Source: an uncultured Desulfobacterium sp. (GTDB taxonomy: Bacteria; Desulfobacterota; Desulfobacteria; Desulfobacterales; Desulfobacteraceae). From it: 35,901 nucleotides of DNA. This document shows, piece after piece, positions 16,747 to 24,444 of the stretch (position 1 is the first letter of the stretch; every line of letters starts with the position of its first letter). A program made the translations under genes and the position numbers. Under the pieces are notes generated by a model. It had not been told where the DNA came from. It was given only the letters and a program-made list of their open reading frames with translations, and did not search any database. Location: positions 1-35,901 of the forward strand of contig CAKZLA010000188.1 in the NCBI GenBank assembly GCA_937124525.1, in the 5' to 3' direction.

Positions 16747-16846
16747 GTAAAAAGTCAGCCCATGAAATTTTGGGTACACCAAATTGCATTTGTAACACCA
16801 TTACCACAGTATAATGTGGGTAAAAAATGAGAGTTGGACTTTTTAC
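16747..16846. repeat. 100-bp inverted-repeat element
   Basis: GTAAAAAGTC (16747-16756) is complementary to GACTTTTTAC (16837-16846), and weak pairing continues outward. It is probably another small non-autonomous repeat. Confidence 0.4.
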
Positions 16847-16998
16847 AAGACCATCAAAGTTGCCACGCAGTTGTTTGAATCCGTTCAGTTTGCTTGATAC
16901 TTAATTGTAGGGCTTGGTCATAAGATAGGCCACTATACGGATACCGAATATGTACCATCGTCAAAAACGTTATGAGCGTCGAGACCAAGGCGTAAAAA

Positions 16999-17197
16999 GG
17001 CTACCGCCATAAGCCGGGACACTTTTTGTGTTATGACGCGGTAATGACGCGAACATGACACATTTTTAAAATTTCATGACGCACCCATGACGCATCCAAC
17101 TTATTGATTTTAATTGGTATATTTACATGGTCCCTGCAAGTTCAATTGAATTCTGCTATGGTGGCAATTTAGACTGTCCCGGCTTATGGCGGTAGCC
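16999..17197. mobile_element. Well-preserved MITE with 23-bp TIRs and 8-bp target duplication
   Basis: The terminal 23 bp are perfect inverted repeats, beginning GGCTACCGCCATAAGCC at 16999 and ending at 17197. The element is flanked on both sides by the identical octamer CGTAAAAA (16991-16998 and 17198-17205), a target duplication. The 153-bp interior has no ORF but carries the heptamer ATGACGC at 17033, 17044, 17076 and 17087 plus a one-mismatch copy at 17055. The 8-bp duplication is usual for IS1595, ISL3 and IS66 families. The first two have remnants in this window and one could have mobilised it. Confidence 0.8.
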
Positions 17198-17722
17198 CGT
17201 AAAAAATTACCAGGTAGGTTATCAGGCCGCTCCAACTTATTGTTACATTAACCGAATCAATACCCGAACATCAGCTCCTTGGTGTAAAGTAGCAAAATGC
17301 TGGGATTCATTTGCGGTATAGCTCCAATTTTTTACCCGGCTTTCCCAATCGATACCAGTTCACAGAGGGTTGATAATTCAGCAAATTCTCTTATGAAAGC
17401 GTAATCCTCCCATTTAATTGAAATAGCATACCTATATATTGCGCTGCCAATGTTCATTCCATGCCTATCCGGTTGTCGCACACAGTAAAAATTTGTACCA
17501 GCATAAATTCAAGGCTGAAGTAATATTTGCAAACTCTGGCTAAAAAAACTTCTATCATTGCTAAGGTTTTCTGTGAAAATGCTTCTAAGCTGGTGACAGA
17601 TAAAACAAAAGGCTGATAAGTTCATTGTGATTGATCGGTAAATAAGCTTGGCAGCGGAAACCATCAGCCTAAATTTTTTTCCAGCCCGGTTGTGTGCAAT
17701 ATCCGGATAAGCATGGTTCATT

Positions 17723-18949
17723 CTATGTGCTATCCAGAATTACCGGAACTTTCCGATCCGTTTCGCTATCACAGTTGTCAACGATGACGTTCCCGTATCC
17801 GTCCATAACAAGAATTATCGTCATGGTGCCTTCCTCGCAGTTGGGGCATGCCATACCTTTTTCCGGTACTGTCAATGCCTGTACGGATTCAACTGCCATA
17901 TCCTTACGTATGCTTTCTATGTTGCTTCTGGCTTTGCCGTTGGCCAGAAACCCGTAATACCGGATACGGTTAAATTGCTTTGCCAGCACATGGTACAAAA
18001 AACGCTCAATAAAAGTGTCTACAGGCAGGGAGGTGATTTCCCACCGGGAATTCTTTCGGGTGTTCTTGAACCAAAACTCGATCTTACCATCTTTGTCGGA
18101 AATGATCCGGTTGTTGCTGATGGCGCTTCGGTGGGTGTACCGTCCTATATACTTTACGACTTCTTCAGGGCCAGAAAACGGAGGTTTGGAAAAAACCACC
18201 CAGTCTTTGGGGGTTTTGTGGTAAAGCCATTGACTGAAGGCATGCGGATCAGCCAGGGTTTTTAAATCATCCGGGAACTTGAGTTGATGATGAATTTTCT
18301 TCAGGCCTTCAAGGAACTTTGCTCTGAATACGGTTGATAAGGCTTTTACCGGAAAGAGAAAGGTGGCATGATATTTAGGGTCAACCCACTTTCCGGTATT
18401 ATTGATTCCACCGGCGGTCACGATGTAATGAACATGGGGATGGGGCCAAAATTGGCCACCCCAGGTGTGAAGAATACCGTAAAAACCAATGGTAGCCCCA
18501 AGACGCTTAGGGTTATGGCCAAAATCCAGCAGGGTCTGGGAAGATGCTTCAAACAACAGGCCGTACATAACCCGCCGGTTAAACAGGCATAGGGGATTGA
18601 ACAGATCGGGCAGAGTAAATACGCTGTGGTGATAAGATACCGGCAACAATTCATCAATCCTTGCATTGACCCATTTCTTCTGCGCAATATGATTACAGCC
18701 CGGGCAGTGACGGTTACGGCAGGAATTATATCTCTTTATCATGTGCCCGCAACTGTCGCAAATTTCCCAGTGAGCACCGAACTCTCCGCATCGGCAATGT
18801 TCGATATCATACATCACCTTGTGCTGACGGGGGTGCAGAGGGTGGGTAGCTCTGAACACTTCTCCGTACTTGCGGAAGATGTCTCCGACCGTGGGGCTCG
18901 TCTCAGGTTTTGTTGGCAAAGACTCATGCGCTTTTAAGATTTGTTTCAT
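17723..18949 (-). CDS. IS91/IS1294-family HUH transposase
   Basis: The protein has an N-terminal zinc-binding region (CRCGEF, CDSCGH, CRNRHCPGC) and the HUH metal-binding motif in HPHVHYIVTAGG. A catalytic-Tyr region, YIGRYTHR, follows, then a C-terminal zinc-ribbon-like segment (ACPNCEEGTM). This is the standard rolling-circle transposase layout of IS91/IS801/IS1294, and the length (408 aa from the ATG at 18949) is typical. The frame extends 28 codons further upstream, but homology begins with MKQILKAHESLP. It appears intact and could be active. I could not place the ori and ter ends of the element with certainty. Confidence 0.92.
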   Translation of the reverse strand: MKQILKAHESLPTKPETSPTVGDIFRKYGEVFRATHPLHPRQHKVMYDIEHCRCGEFGAHWEICDSCGHMIKRYNSCRNRHCPGCNHIAQKKWVNARIDELLPVSYHHSVFTLPDLFNPLCLFNRRVMYGLLFEASSQTLLDFGHNPKRLGATIGFYGILHTWGGQFWPHPHVHYIVTAGGINNTGKWVDPKYHATFLFPVKALSTVFRAKFLEGLKKIHHQLKFPDDLKTLADPHAFSQWLYHKTPKDWVVFSKPPFSGPEEVVKYIGRYTHRSAISNNRIISDKDGKIEFWFKNTRKNSRWEITSLPVDTFIERFLYHVLAKQFNRIRYYGFLANGKARSNIESIRKDMAVESVQALTVPEKGMACPNCEEGTMTIILVMDGYGNVIVDNCDSETDRKVPVILDST

Positions 18950-19196
18950 ACTTCCATACCATATAAGTATCTGGAATAATTTGACCCATAAGTGTGTCGC
19001 GTTCTGAGTATTAGTTTGGACTTGCTGGTCCACCTTCCAGGTTTAATGTAACAAGTAGTTGAACGGTTTCCGTATAGTTGTGGTATCCATTGTCAGATAT
19101 CATTCAAAAAAAGTTATTTGACTCACTTTTAATTATATTTATATTTACAGTCGCATATCATTCAAATCCAGAGGATATCTAAAATTGGATATCATA

Positions 19197-19460
19197 ATGA
19201 AAATAATACCACAACAACTTTTATTACAATATGATTCACAGCTAAATGCGAAAGGGCTTTCAATAGAGTTCCAGGCTGTTTACCGAAAATGGTTGCGTGA
19301 TCAGACTCAAGTGAAGAAATCAAGATTCGACATTACTCTCCTGAAACACTAAAAGCATATAGCAACTGGACACGAAAGTTTCAATCTTATGTGAAAAACA
19401 AACCACAGGAACAACTAACTATTGAAGATGTAAAACTTTTTAACATTTCTGGCTGTTCGC
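19197..19460 (+). pseudogene. Truncated, frameshifted integron-type tyrosine recombinase
   Basis: From the ATG at 19197 the reading MKIIPQQLLLQYDSQLNAKG... runs into TAA at 19348. A +1/-1 change recovers RHYSPETLKAYSNWTRKFQ and QLTIEDVKLF, and a second shift gives LTFLAV before similarity ends at about 19460. This is the SAM-like DNA-binding domain of tyrosine integrases in the form common in integron integrases. The whole catalytic domain (R-H-R-Y) is missing, so it is dead. It lies 8 kb from the attC-like sites at the right end of the window and may be related debris, but that is not shown. The stretch 19034-19196 has only AT-rich repeats (ATATCATTCAAA twice). Confidence 0.65.
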
Positions 19461-19483
19461 TCACAGCCATAGAATTTTTACAT

Positions 19484-19503
19484 TCCCCGGGCGATTCCGG
19501 GGA
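19484..19503 (-). terminator. Possible hairpin terminator of the DUF1858 gene
   Basis: TCCCCGG (19484-19490) and CCGGGGA (19497-19503) form a 7-bp GC-rich stem with a 6-nt loop, 32 bp past the stop codon. There is no good T-tract, so termination is uncertain. Confidence 0.35.
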
Positions 19504-19534
19504 GAGGATGGAGTTACTATATCAACATCAATGA

Positions 19535-19771
19535 TCACGTTTTTTTAATGGCCGCCGCTTCCAGATCCGCCAGTAAGCCATCCAGATCCAGTCCATATTT
19601 TTGTGCCATGTCACCAATAGTTTCAAAAAGCGCATTGCAGCAAATGCATTCACCGGCAAGGGCATCGTAGCGTTGAAAAATCGCCTGGGTTTCTTTCCAG
19701 GCGGCCACCGTATCCAATACTGTCATATCAGCCGTAATCCCCTCTTTCCGGGGGGAATCGTTTTCAGTCAT
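19535..19771 (-). CDS. DUF1858-domain protein (HCP-associated redox disulfide type)
   Basis: This 78-aa protein is almost entirely a DUF1858 domain: ITADMTVLDTVAAWKE, then GECICCNALFETIGDMAQKYG with the family's Cys-x2-Cys-like pair (here CICC), then a final helix. Domains of this kind occur beside hybrid-cluster proteins and other anaerobe redox enzymes and are thought to bind a ligand or form a disulfide. Their exact role is unsettled. I chose the ATG at 19771, with AAAGGATTG upstream, over an ATG 15 codons earlier. It stands alone between mobile-element debris and an unrelated regulon. Confidence 0.8.
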   Translation of the reverse strand: MTENDSPRKEGITADMTVLDTVAAWKETQAIFQRYDALAGECICCNALFETIGDMAQKYGLDLDGLLADLEAAAIKKT

Positions 19772-20254
19772 TTTATTATCAATCCTTTGCCCGTTTAACA
19801 CACAATACGGAAACATAAAAAAACAGGCAGAAAAGTCAGCGACACCTTTAAAGAAACAATGCGCCTTGTCTTCGATGGAATTTTGCCTAACTGGAATTAT
19901 CGTACTATTTCAGTTGATTGTTGAAAATGGGCAAGTTATCTAAAACCCATTCCTTAACAAAAAGCAGGTTCTTATCCCACATATCCCACATCCCAATCCC
20001 ACGAAAATAGTCAGAACACTTCTCGATGAGGTTTAATCGTTCGGCTCATGACTATCCACCAGGCCAATCGCCATGTTCCCCATGACGCAAGTCGGGCATT
20101 TCAGACGAAAAGTGTATGACTGAGAATCCCCCTTGTGTTAAAGTTGGCTTATTATCGCAGGACATTTGCTCCTTGGGAAGATGGGGTTAAGCGCTTACAA
20201 AATACAAAAGGTTTATCTATAAAGCCCATCCAGTGAATTGTTGGCGGTTTAATA
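19772..20254. other. Intergenic stretch with a possible transposase C-terminal remnant
   Basis: On the minus strand around 20050-20113 the text RLKCPTCVMGNMAIGLVDSH before a stop resembles the C-terminal zinc ribbon of an IS91-like or related transposase; it is too short to be sure. Nothing else is recognisable in this 480-bp spacer. Confidence 0.3.
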
Positions 20255-21709
20255 CTAAAACGCATAGTCTATATAAAGTCGAAATTCCCTCCCGGTCATG
20301 ACATTGTTTGGTTGAGCAGAAACAAGTGCTACAAAATCCTCATTGATTCTGTAATCAATAAATGCCATTCCAATAGAAACTCCTGAGTATTTTTCTTCAT
20401 CAAACCGATAATAAGCGCGGTATTCAGCCTGCCTTTCTTTTATGTCGGTCATGATTGGAATCCCGCCGGAAAGCAAGGGAAGAGGATTCAAAGCATCAAA
20501 AAATCCTTCTTTATAAATGAACATAAATGTTATGTCGTCCAAAGGGAAAGGCGTAATATTTTTTCCCAAAGAGCTTGGTAAACGATACTCTACGGCAATC
20601 TGCCAAGCTTGCTCACCTTCATTATTAAAATCGTTTCCCGATATTGTCCAGGCTTCCCTTCTGCTTGCCATGTTTTCCGCATGGTCCAGATATGCATAAC
20701 CAAGCATCGGTGTGCCGAAGCTGGTAAAAGTGCTCAGTTCAGCATCACATTTTGTATATGATAAACCGAAGCGGAATTTTCCGAATGAGGACTTGTACGA
20801 AGCTCCCAGATTGACATTGTACAGCTTCGCCTCATCATCATAGGCGGCGTCACCGGCTACCAAATCCGTCTCCCAAATTTTCCCGTTTGCCTTATATTTG
20901 AATAGTTTGGTATCCAGCATGATACCGCCGTTGTCCCCCAAAGGTGCCTTTAATGTTAGGCCCAGCGAAGTATTGATGTTGAAATCTTTTGCAATACCTT
21001 GGGCTAAGACTAATTCCACCGCCTTTAAATCCAGAATGGCGCCATAGGTCACGACAGAGTCTATTGTTTGACCGCTTTCACTGTAGAGATATTCGAACTT
21101 ATCGGTATCATAGTAGGAGGTCCGGTTAATATAAGCCCCTTCAAGAGTAAAATTTCCCGGAAATTTCCACACACTAAAATTTTTAACGTTAAAATGGGCA
21201 CGCATTCCCTGATAGGAACTGGGGGCCACACGTGTGTCAAGAGTGCTTATGCTTGCAGCGTCGAACCTGCCTCTTCCTATCTGGGTGTCCACACTCCAGT
21301 TTTGTGCCTCGTGTTTCATTTTGATGTATAGCTGTCCGATTTTGGCAAAACTTACGTTGTTTCCATCGGACTCTTCTTTTAAAATGCCTCGACTTTCCTT
21401 TTTCGAATCCAATTTGCCGACGGCGTAGATGGAAGCATCCACTCCGATGAATCCGCCGTAATATTTCGAATTGAAATCAAACAGCCCTCCGATAGCCATG
21501 GCACCTAGCTTATTCCCTGTAGGCAGCTCCCCAAGCAATGCTTCAACGGCTTCATTTTCGACTTGTGTGTCAAACCAGCAGTAGCGAAGATAAGCATTAA
21601 ACATATTTTTATTTTTCTCGAAACGATCGGGAGAACTGATTTCCGCGGCCTGACTATTAACAACTATATAGAACAGTAGCAAATTAAAGAAAACAAAGAT
21701 TTTTTTCAT
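20255..21709 (-). CDS. OprD-family outer-membrane porin
   Basis: This 484-aa protein has an N-terminal signal peptide (MKKIFVFFNLLLFYIVVNSQA, cleavage probably near SQA/AEI). Alternating beta-strand text follows, and the chain ends in Phe (DYAF), as outer-membrane barrels do. The segment TLDTRVAPSSYQGMRAHF is the OprD-type strand and loop seen in substrate-specific porins for acids and amino acids. It has its own sigma-54 promoter at 21798-21814 and an activator site further upstream. The regulator gene lies immediately upstream on the same strand. It most likely admits the carboxylate substrate handled by the adjacent AtuA/2HCT operon. Family assignment is good; the substrate is inferred from context. 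Confidence 0.83.
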   Translation of the reverse strand: MKKIFVFFNLLLFYIVVNSQAAEISSPDRFEKNKNMFNAYLRYCWFDTQVENEAVEALLGELPTGNKLGAMAIGGLFDFNSKYYGGFIGVDASIYAVGKLDSKKESRGILKEESDGNNVSFAKIGQLYIKMKHEAQNWSVDTQIGRGRFDAASISTLDTRVAPSSYQGMRAHFNVKNFSVWKFPGNFTLEGAYINRTSYYDTDKFEYLYSESGQTIDSVVTYGAILDLKAVELVLAQGIAKDFNINTSLGLTLKAPLGDNGGIMLDTKLFKYKANGKIWETDLVAGDAAYDDEAKLYNVNLGASYKSSFGKFRFGLSYTKCDAELSTFTSFGTPMLGYAYLDHAENMASRREAWTISGNDFNNEGEQAWQIAVEYRLPSSLGKNITPFPLDDITFMFIYKEGFFDALNPLPLLSGGIPIMTDIKERQAEYRAYYRFDEEKYSGVSIGMAFIDYRINEDFVALVSAQPNNVMTGREFRLYIDYAF

Positions 21710-21797
21710 ATTTTTTCCCTTTCGCTTAGAGGATTACACTGATAAACAAGGTTTCTATGGTAAAACGAATTGCAATAAAAATTTGTAAAAAGATTTA

Positions 21798-21814
21798 AGC
21801 AAGTATTGGACCAA
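21798..21814 (-). promoter_or_regulatory. Sigma-54 (-24/-12) promoter of the porin gene
   Basis: On the minus strand the sequence TTGGTCCAATACTTGCT matches the sigma-54 consensus with GG and GC ten bases apart. It lies 88 bp upstream of the porin ATG, and AAAGGG precedes the start codon. Confidence 0.72.
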
Positions 21815-21920
21815 CTAATTTGTTGCTTAGAAAATTGTTTGAAATATATTTTAATTCAGAAGGTTAAAGTGATAGGGGATAGTTTTTATGTTGGTAGGTA
21901 ATCAGCTGGCAATGCACGAT

Positions 21921-21947
21921 CTGAACAATTTGTTAATAATTGTTCAG
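21921..21947. promoter_or_regulatory. Activator-binding palindrome upstream of the porin promoter
   Basis: CTGAACAATT (21921-21930) and AATTGTTCAG (21938-21947) form a perfect 10-bp inverted repeat around TGTTAAT. The centre is about 147 bp from the predicted transcription start, a normal enhancer distance for a sigma-54 activator. It matches the site at 24241-24267 at 20 of 27 positions. Confidence 0.7.
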
Positions 21948-22060
21948 GATTTATTGTTGTTTTGTTAAGAGGCTTATGGCGGGTTTCAATTGTGATGCTT
22001 AAATTATGGATTTGGTAAGTCGAAACGATTTTCAAGCAGTTGATGGGTGTAGATCTTCTG

Positions 22061-22105
22061 TCAAGACAATCCGGCTTGTTTCAGCTTTTTCCAAAGAGTT
22101 GTCCG
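22061..22105 (-). pseudogene. Duplicate of the activator's last HTH codons
   Basis: Reading RRTTLWKKLKQAGLS then stop, this repeats the end of the adjacent activator (SRTTLWKRLKQTELF). The two share an identical 19-bp core (CGGACAACTCTTTGGAAAA on the minus strand). It is probably the trace of a second activator gene or a partial duplication. An imperfect hairpin (GGTACGG...CCGTACC, 22138-22172) lies between the copies. The rest of 21948-22243 shows no gene. Confidence 0.55.
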
Positions 22106-22243
22106 CCTTATCGTTTAATCTAAAATTGAGAGGTACCGGTACGGTAAGCCAAAGTATCAAAGCTTCCGTACCGTTTCCTATTTTTTTGCGGGCATCATCA
22201 ACTCTGAAATGCGGCTTATCTATCTGAACAGGCCATTTTTCTT

Positions 22244-24187
22244 TTAAAACAACTCTGTCTGTTTTAATCTTTTCCAAAGAGTTGTCCGACTAATACCAAG
22301 TATCTTGGCTGCTTTTGTTTTTGAGTATTTAGCTTGTTCTAACGCCTTTTTCAGTTCATCTACCTCTTTTGATTTTTTTTTCCGTTTCAGTTGATCGTAT
22401 AAATTTTCTGATTCATTCTTCTTTTCTTCAGGTCTTATAATTTGCTGTTCATATTCCATAAGCTCTGAACATAACGTTTCAAATTCATCAAGTTGAAATC
22501 CCCTGGGGGACAAAAGGAGGATGCACTCTGCAAAATTTCTCAATTGCCGAACGTTGCCCGGCCACCTGTAGTTCATTAATTTTTCAAGACAATCATCAGG
22601 AATGACGATGGGATTGCTCCTCCATTGTTTGGACAACTCATTTATAAAAACATGGATTAGTATTGGAATATCAACCAGGCGTTTACGCAAAGGCGGCAGA
22701 TGAATCCGTAAAACGTTCAGGCGAAAAAACAGATCTTCACGAAACCGGCCTTTATGCACCTCTTTCCCCAGGTCTTTGTTGGAGGCGACAATTACCCGTA
22801 CGTCAATAGGCACAAGCTGCTCACCCCCAAGCCTCATGATTTCTCTTTCCTGTAAAACCCGGAGCAATCTGATTTGAACGTTTTCAGTCGTCTCTCCGAT
22901 TTCGTCCAAAAAAATGGTACCCTTATGTGCAATTTCAAACAACCCTGGTTTTCCCCCCTTTCTTGACCCGGTAAACGCCCCTTCGTCATATCCGAACAAT
23001 TCGCTTTCCAATAAATGGTCTGGAAGTGCCGCACAATTAAGAGAGACAAATGGCTGTTTTGCCCTTTTGCTCAAATTATGGATTGATTGGGCAAGTATTT
23101 CTTTTCCAGTACCTGTTTCTCCAGAAATCACAAGATTGGAATCTATCTTGGCAAACCGGATGGATTTAGAAACAACATCATGCATAACCTGACTTTCATA
23201 AAGGAGATCTTCAATGGTGTATCTGGCGGTATGTCCCTTGGCTAAAGACCTCCGGACTTTATTTTCTGTCTTTATAAGGTTTGAGGTCGTACTAAAGGAA
23301 GTTACACAGCCGGATGTAAGGCCTTCAACGAAGATAGGGTGAAGGTTGCAAACAATTGATTTCCGGTTAACCTTTTCCAGACTGTCGTAAATAGGGGTGC
23401 TATCCGATATGACCTGGGCGACCCTGGCTGTGAGTTTTTTGGGCAGACAGGCGTTTATGGATTTACCAATGATGTTTTCCTTTTTATCCAATGTTAGAAG
23501 CTGCGCTGCAACGCTGTTGATTGATGTAATCATTCCACCTCTGTCCGAAGCGATGATTCCTTCAGAAGTGGCATTAAGAATACATTCGTAGCGCTCGGTT
23601 TTCTCCTGTTCTTTTCTTTGGGTTTTAATAACGGATACAGCTGTTTCCAAAGCTGCCAGAGCAGAGGCACCGTCCCAGCCTATTTCTATTGTAAATAGAC
23701 TGTTTTTAAGGGCATATTTTACTGTCATGCCACCACCTATTGTTGCATCAAATCCGTTTGCGGATGCATTTTGAATGATGTTTTCAAGTTCAGTCACATC
23801 CTTATAGGAAATGCACTTAATATCAATTCCGAAAAACCTTTCCAAAACATCAGCATCTTGTATCGAAGTGTTGTATAACGGTACCAGAATCTTTTGTTTG
23901 CCGTTTTCAACTAATTTTAAAAGCCCTTTGATAAAATCTATCGGATCTCTGCCAAAGGTAACAATGGGGATCTGAAGCCATTTCCTGAGAAGCCCGCCGG
24001 TTCCATGACCAGTAAGAACCACTTCAATCCCATCTGACTCCATTTTTTTTGCTGGGCCGATTGCATCATGAAGTAGCGTTTCAGATACTCGAAGGTCAAT
24101 ATTATGTTCTGAGCAGTATGTTAGCGAATGATCAATTATTAATGGGCTGGCAGAAATCAAACCAATTCTGTATCGTTTTTTGTTCAT
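22244..24187 (-). CDS. Sigma-54-dependent activator with PrpR-type sensor domain
   Basis: The 647-aa protein has an N-terminal PrpR_N-like sensor (about 1-190), a PAS-like segment (about 200-310), and the AAA+ sigma-54 interaction domain: Walker A GETGTGKE, GAFTGS in place of the usual GAFTGA loop, and Walker B GTIFLDEIGE. A Fis-type HTH follows at the end (KTKAAKILGISRTTLWKRL). PrpR-type sensors bind carboxylic acid metabolites such as methylcitrate. The ATG at 24187 is chosen for its AGGGAGATCC; the frame extends 17 codons further. It lies between the porin gene and the divergent AtuA/2HCT operon, both with sigma-54 promoters, and presumably activates both. The Ser at the loop end is a conservative change. 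Confidence 0.9.
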   Translation of the reverse strand: MNKKRYRIGLISASPLIIDHSLTYCSEHNIDLRVSETLLHDAIGPAKKMESDGIEVVLTGHGTGGLLRKWLQIPIVTFGRDPIDFIKGLLKLVENGKQKILVPLYNTSIQDADVLERFFGIDIKCISYKDVTELENIIQNASANGFDATIGGGMTVKYALKNSLFTIEIGWDGASALAALETAVSVIKTQRKEQEKTERYECILNATSEGIIASDRGGMITSINSVAAQLLTLDKKENIIGKSINACLPKKLTARVAQVISDSTPIYDSLEKVNRKSIVCNLHPIFVEGLTSGCVTSFSTTSNLIKTENKVRRSLAKGHTARYTIEDLLYESQVMHDVVSKSIRFAKIDSNLVISGETGTGKEILAQSIHNLSKRAKQPFVSLNCAALPDHLLESELFGYDEGAFTGSRKGGKPGLFEIAHKGTIFLDEIGETTENVQIRLLRVLQEREIMRLGGEQLVPIDVRVIVASNKDLGKEVHKGRFREDLFFRLNVLRIHLPPLRKRLVDIPILIHVFINELSKQWRSNPIVIPDDCLEKLMNYRWPGNVRQLRNFAECILLLSPRGFQLDEFETLCSELMEYEQQIIRPEEKKNESENLYDQLKRKKKSKEVDELKKALEQAKYSKTKAAKILGISRTTLWKRLKQTELF

Positions 24188-24240
24188 GGATCTCCCTGAA
24201 ATTTGCACTGTTAACATTTTAGATAGATTGCAATACATTC

Positions 24241-24267
24241 CTAAACAAAATGTTAATATTTGTCAAT
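24241..24267. promoter_or_regulatory. Activator-binding site upstream of the AtuA operon promoter
   Basis: The sequence beginning CTAAACAAAATGTTAATA matches the palindrome at 21921 at 20 of 27 positions, sharing the TGTTAATA centre. Its centre is about 144 bp from the predicted start of the AtuA operon and about 65 bp from the activator's own start codon, so it may also control the activator. Confidence 0.65.
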
Positions 24268-24370
24268 ATTATACTGCTGTCGCCTAATAATTTTTAAAAG
24301 AAACCGGGAATCTTATTTTAACACATTGATTATATTGAATAGTTTCTCGCTATCAAATCTCTATCTATGT

Positions 24371-24387
24371 CTGGCACAGCTTTTGCT
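24371..24387 (+). promoter_or_regulatory. Sigma-54 (-24/-12) promoter of the AtuA/DUF4387/2HCT operon
   Basis: CTGGCACAGCTTTTGCT is a near-perfect sigma-54 promoter (GG and GC ten bases apart), 58 bp upstream of the chosen AtuA start. Its position rules out the open frame that begins at 24367. Confidence 0.85.
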
Positions 24388-24444
24388 TATTTTGATATGT
24401 TAAAGTTTATATTGGCAAAAAAAGAAGAAAAAGGAGCGTTTTAT

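Larger units (their letters stand above)
15774..17722. other. 1.9-kb mobile-element graveyard without intact genes
   Basis: The stretch holds a truncated coding fragment (16026-16211), palindromic or MITE-like units at 16230-16310, 16373-16585, 16747-16846 and 16999-17197, and a 41-codon minus-strand ORF at 17332-17457 (MNIGSAIYRYAISIKWEDY...) that may be real debris. Longer ORFs crossing the palindromes look spurious. The part at 17460-17722 shows nothing recognisable and may include the end of the IS91-type element. Confidence 0.6.

Noticed and set aside
17033..17093. Short regularly spaced repeats considered as a CRISPR array
   Set aside because: Units are 7 bp with 4-bp gaps, all inside a MITE; no CRISPR-like repeat/spacer sizes or cas genes are present in the window.
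22032..22277. 81-codon minus-strand ORF overlapping the activator's end
   Set aside because: It is out of frame with both copies of the HTH tail; the in-frame reading explains the sequence better as a duplicated fragment.
24367..24444. An earlier in-frame ATG for the AtuA-like gene at 24367
   Set aside because: The -24/-12 promoter at 24371-24387 lies inside this stretch, so the ATG is upstream of the transcript; the ATG at 24445 has AAGGAG.
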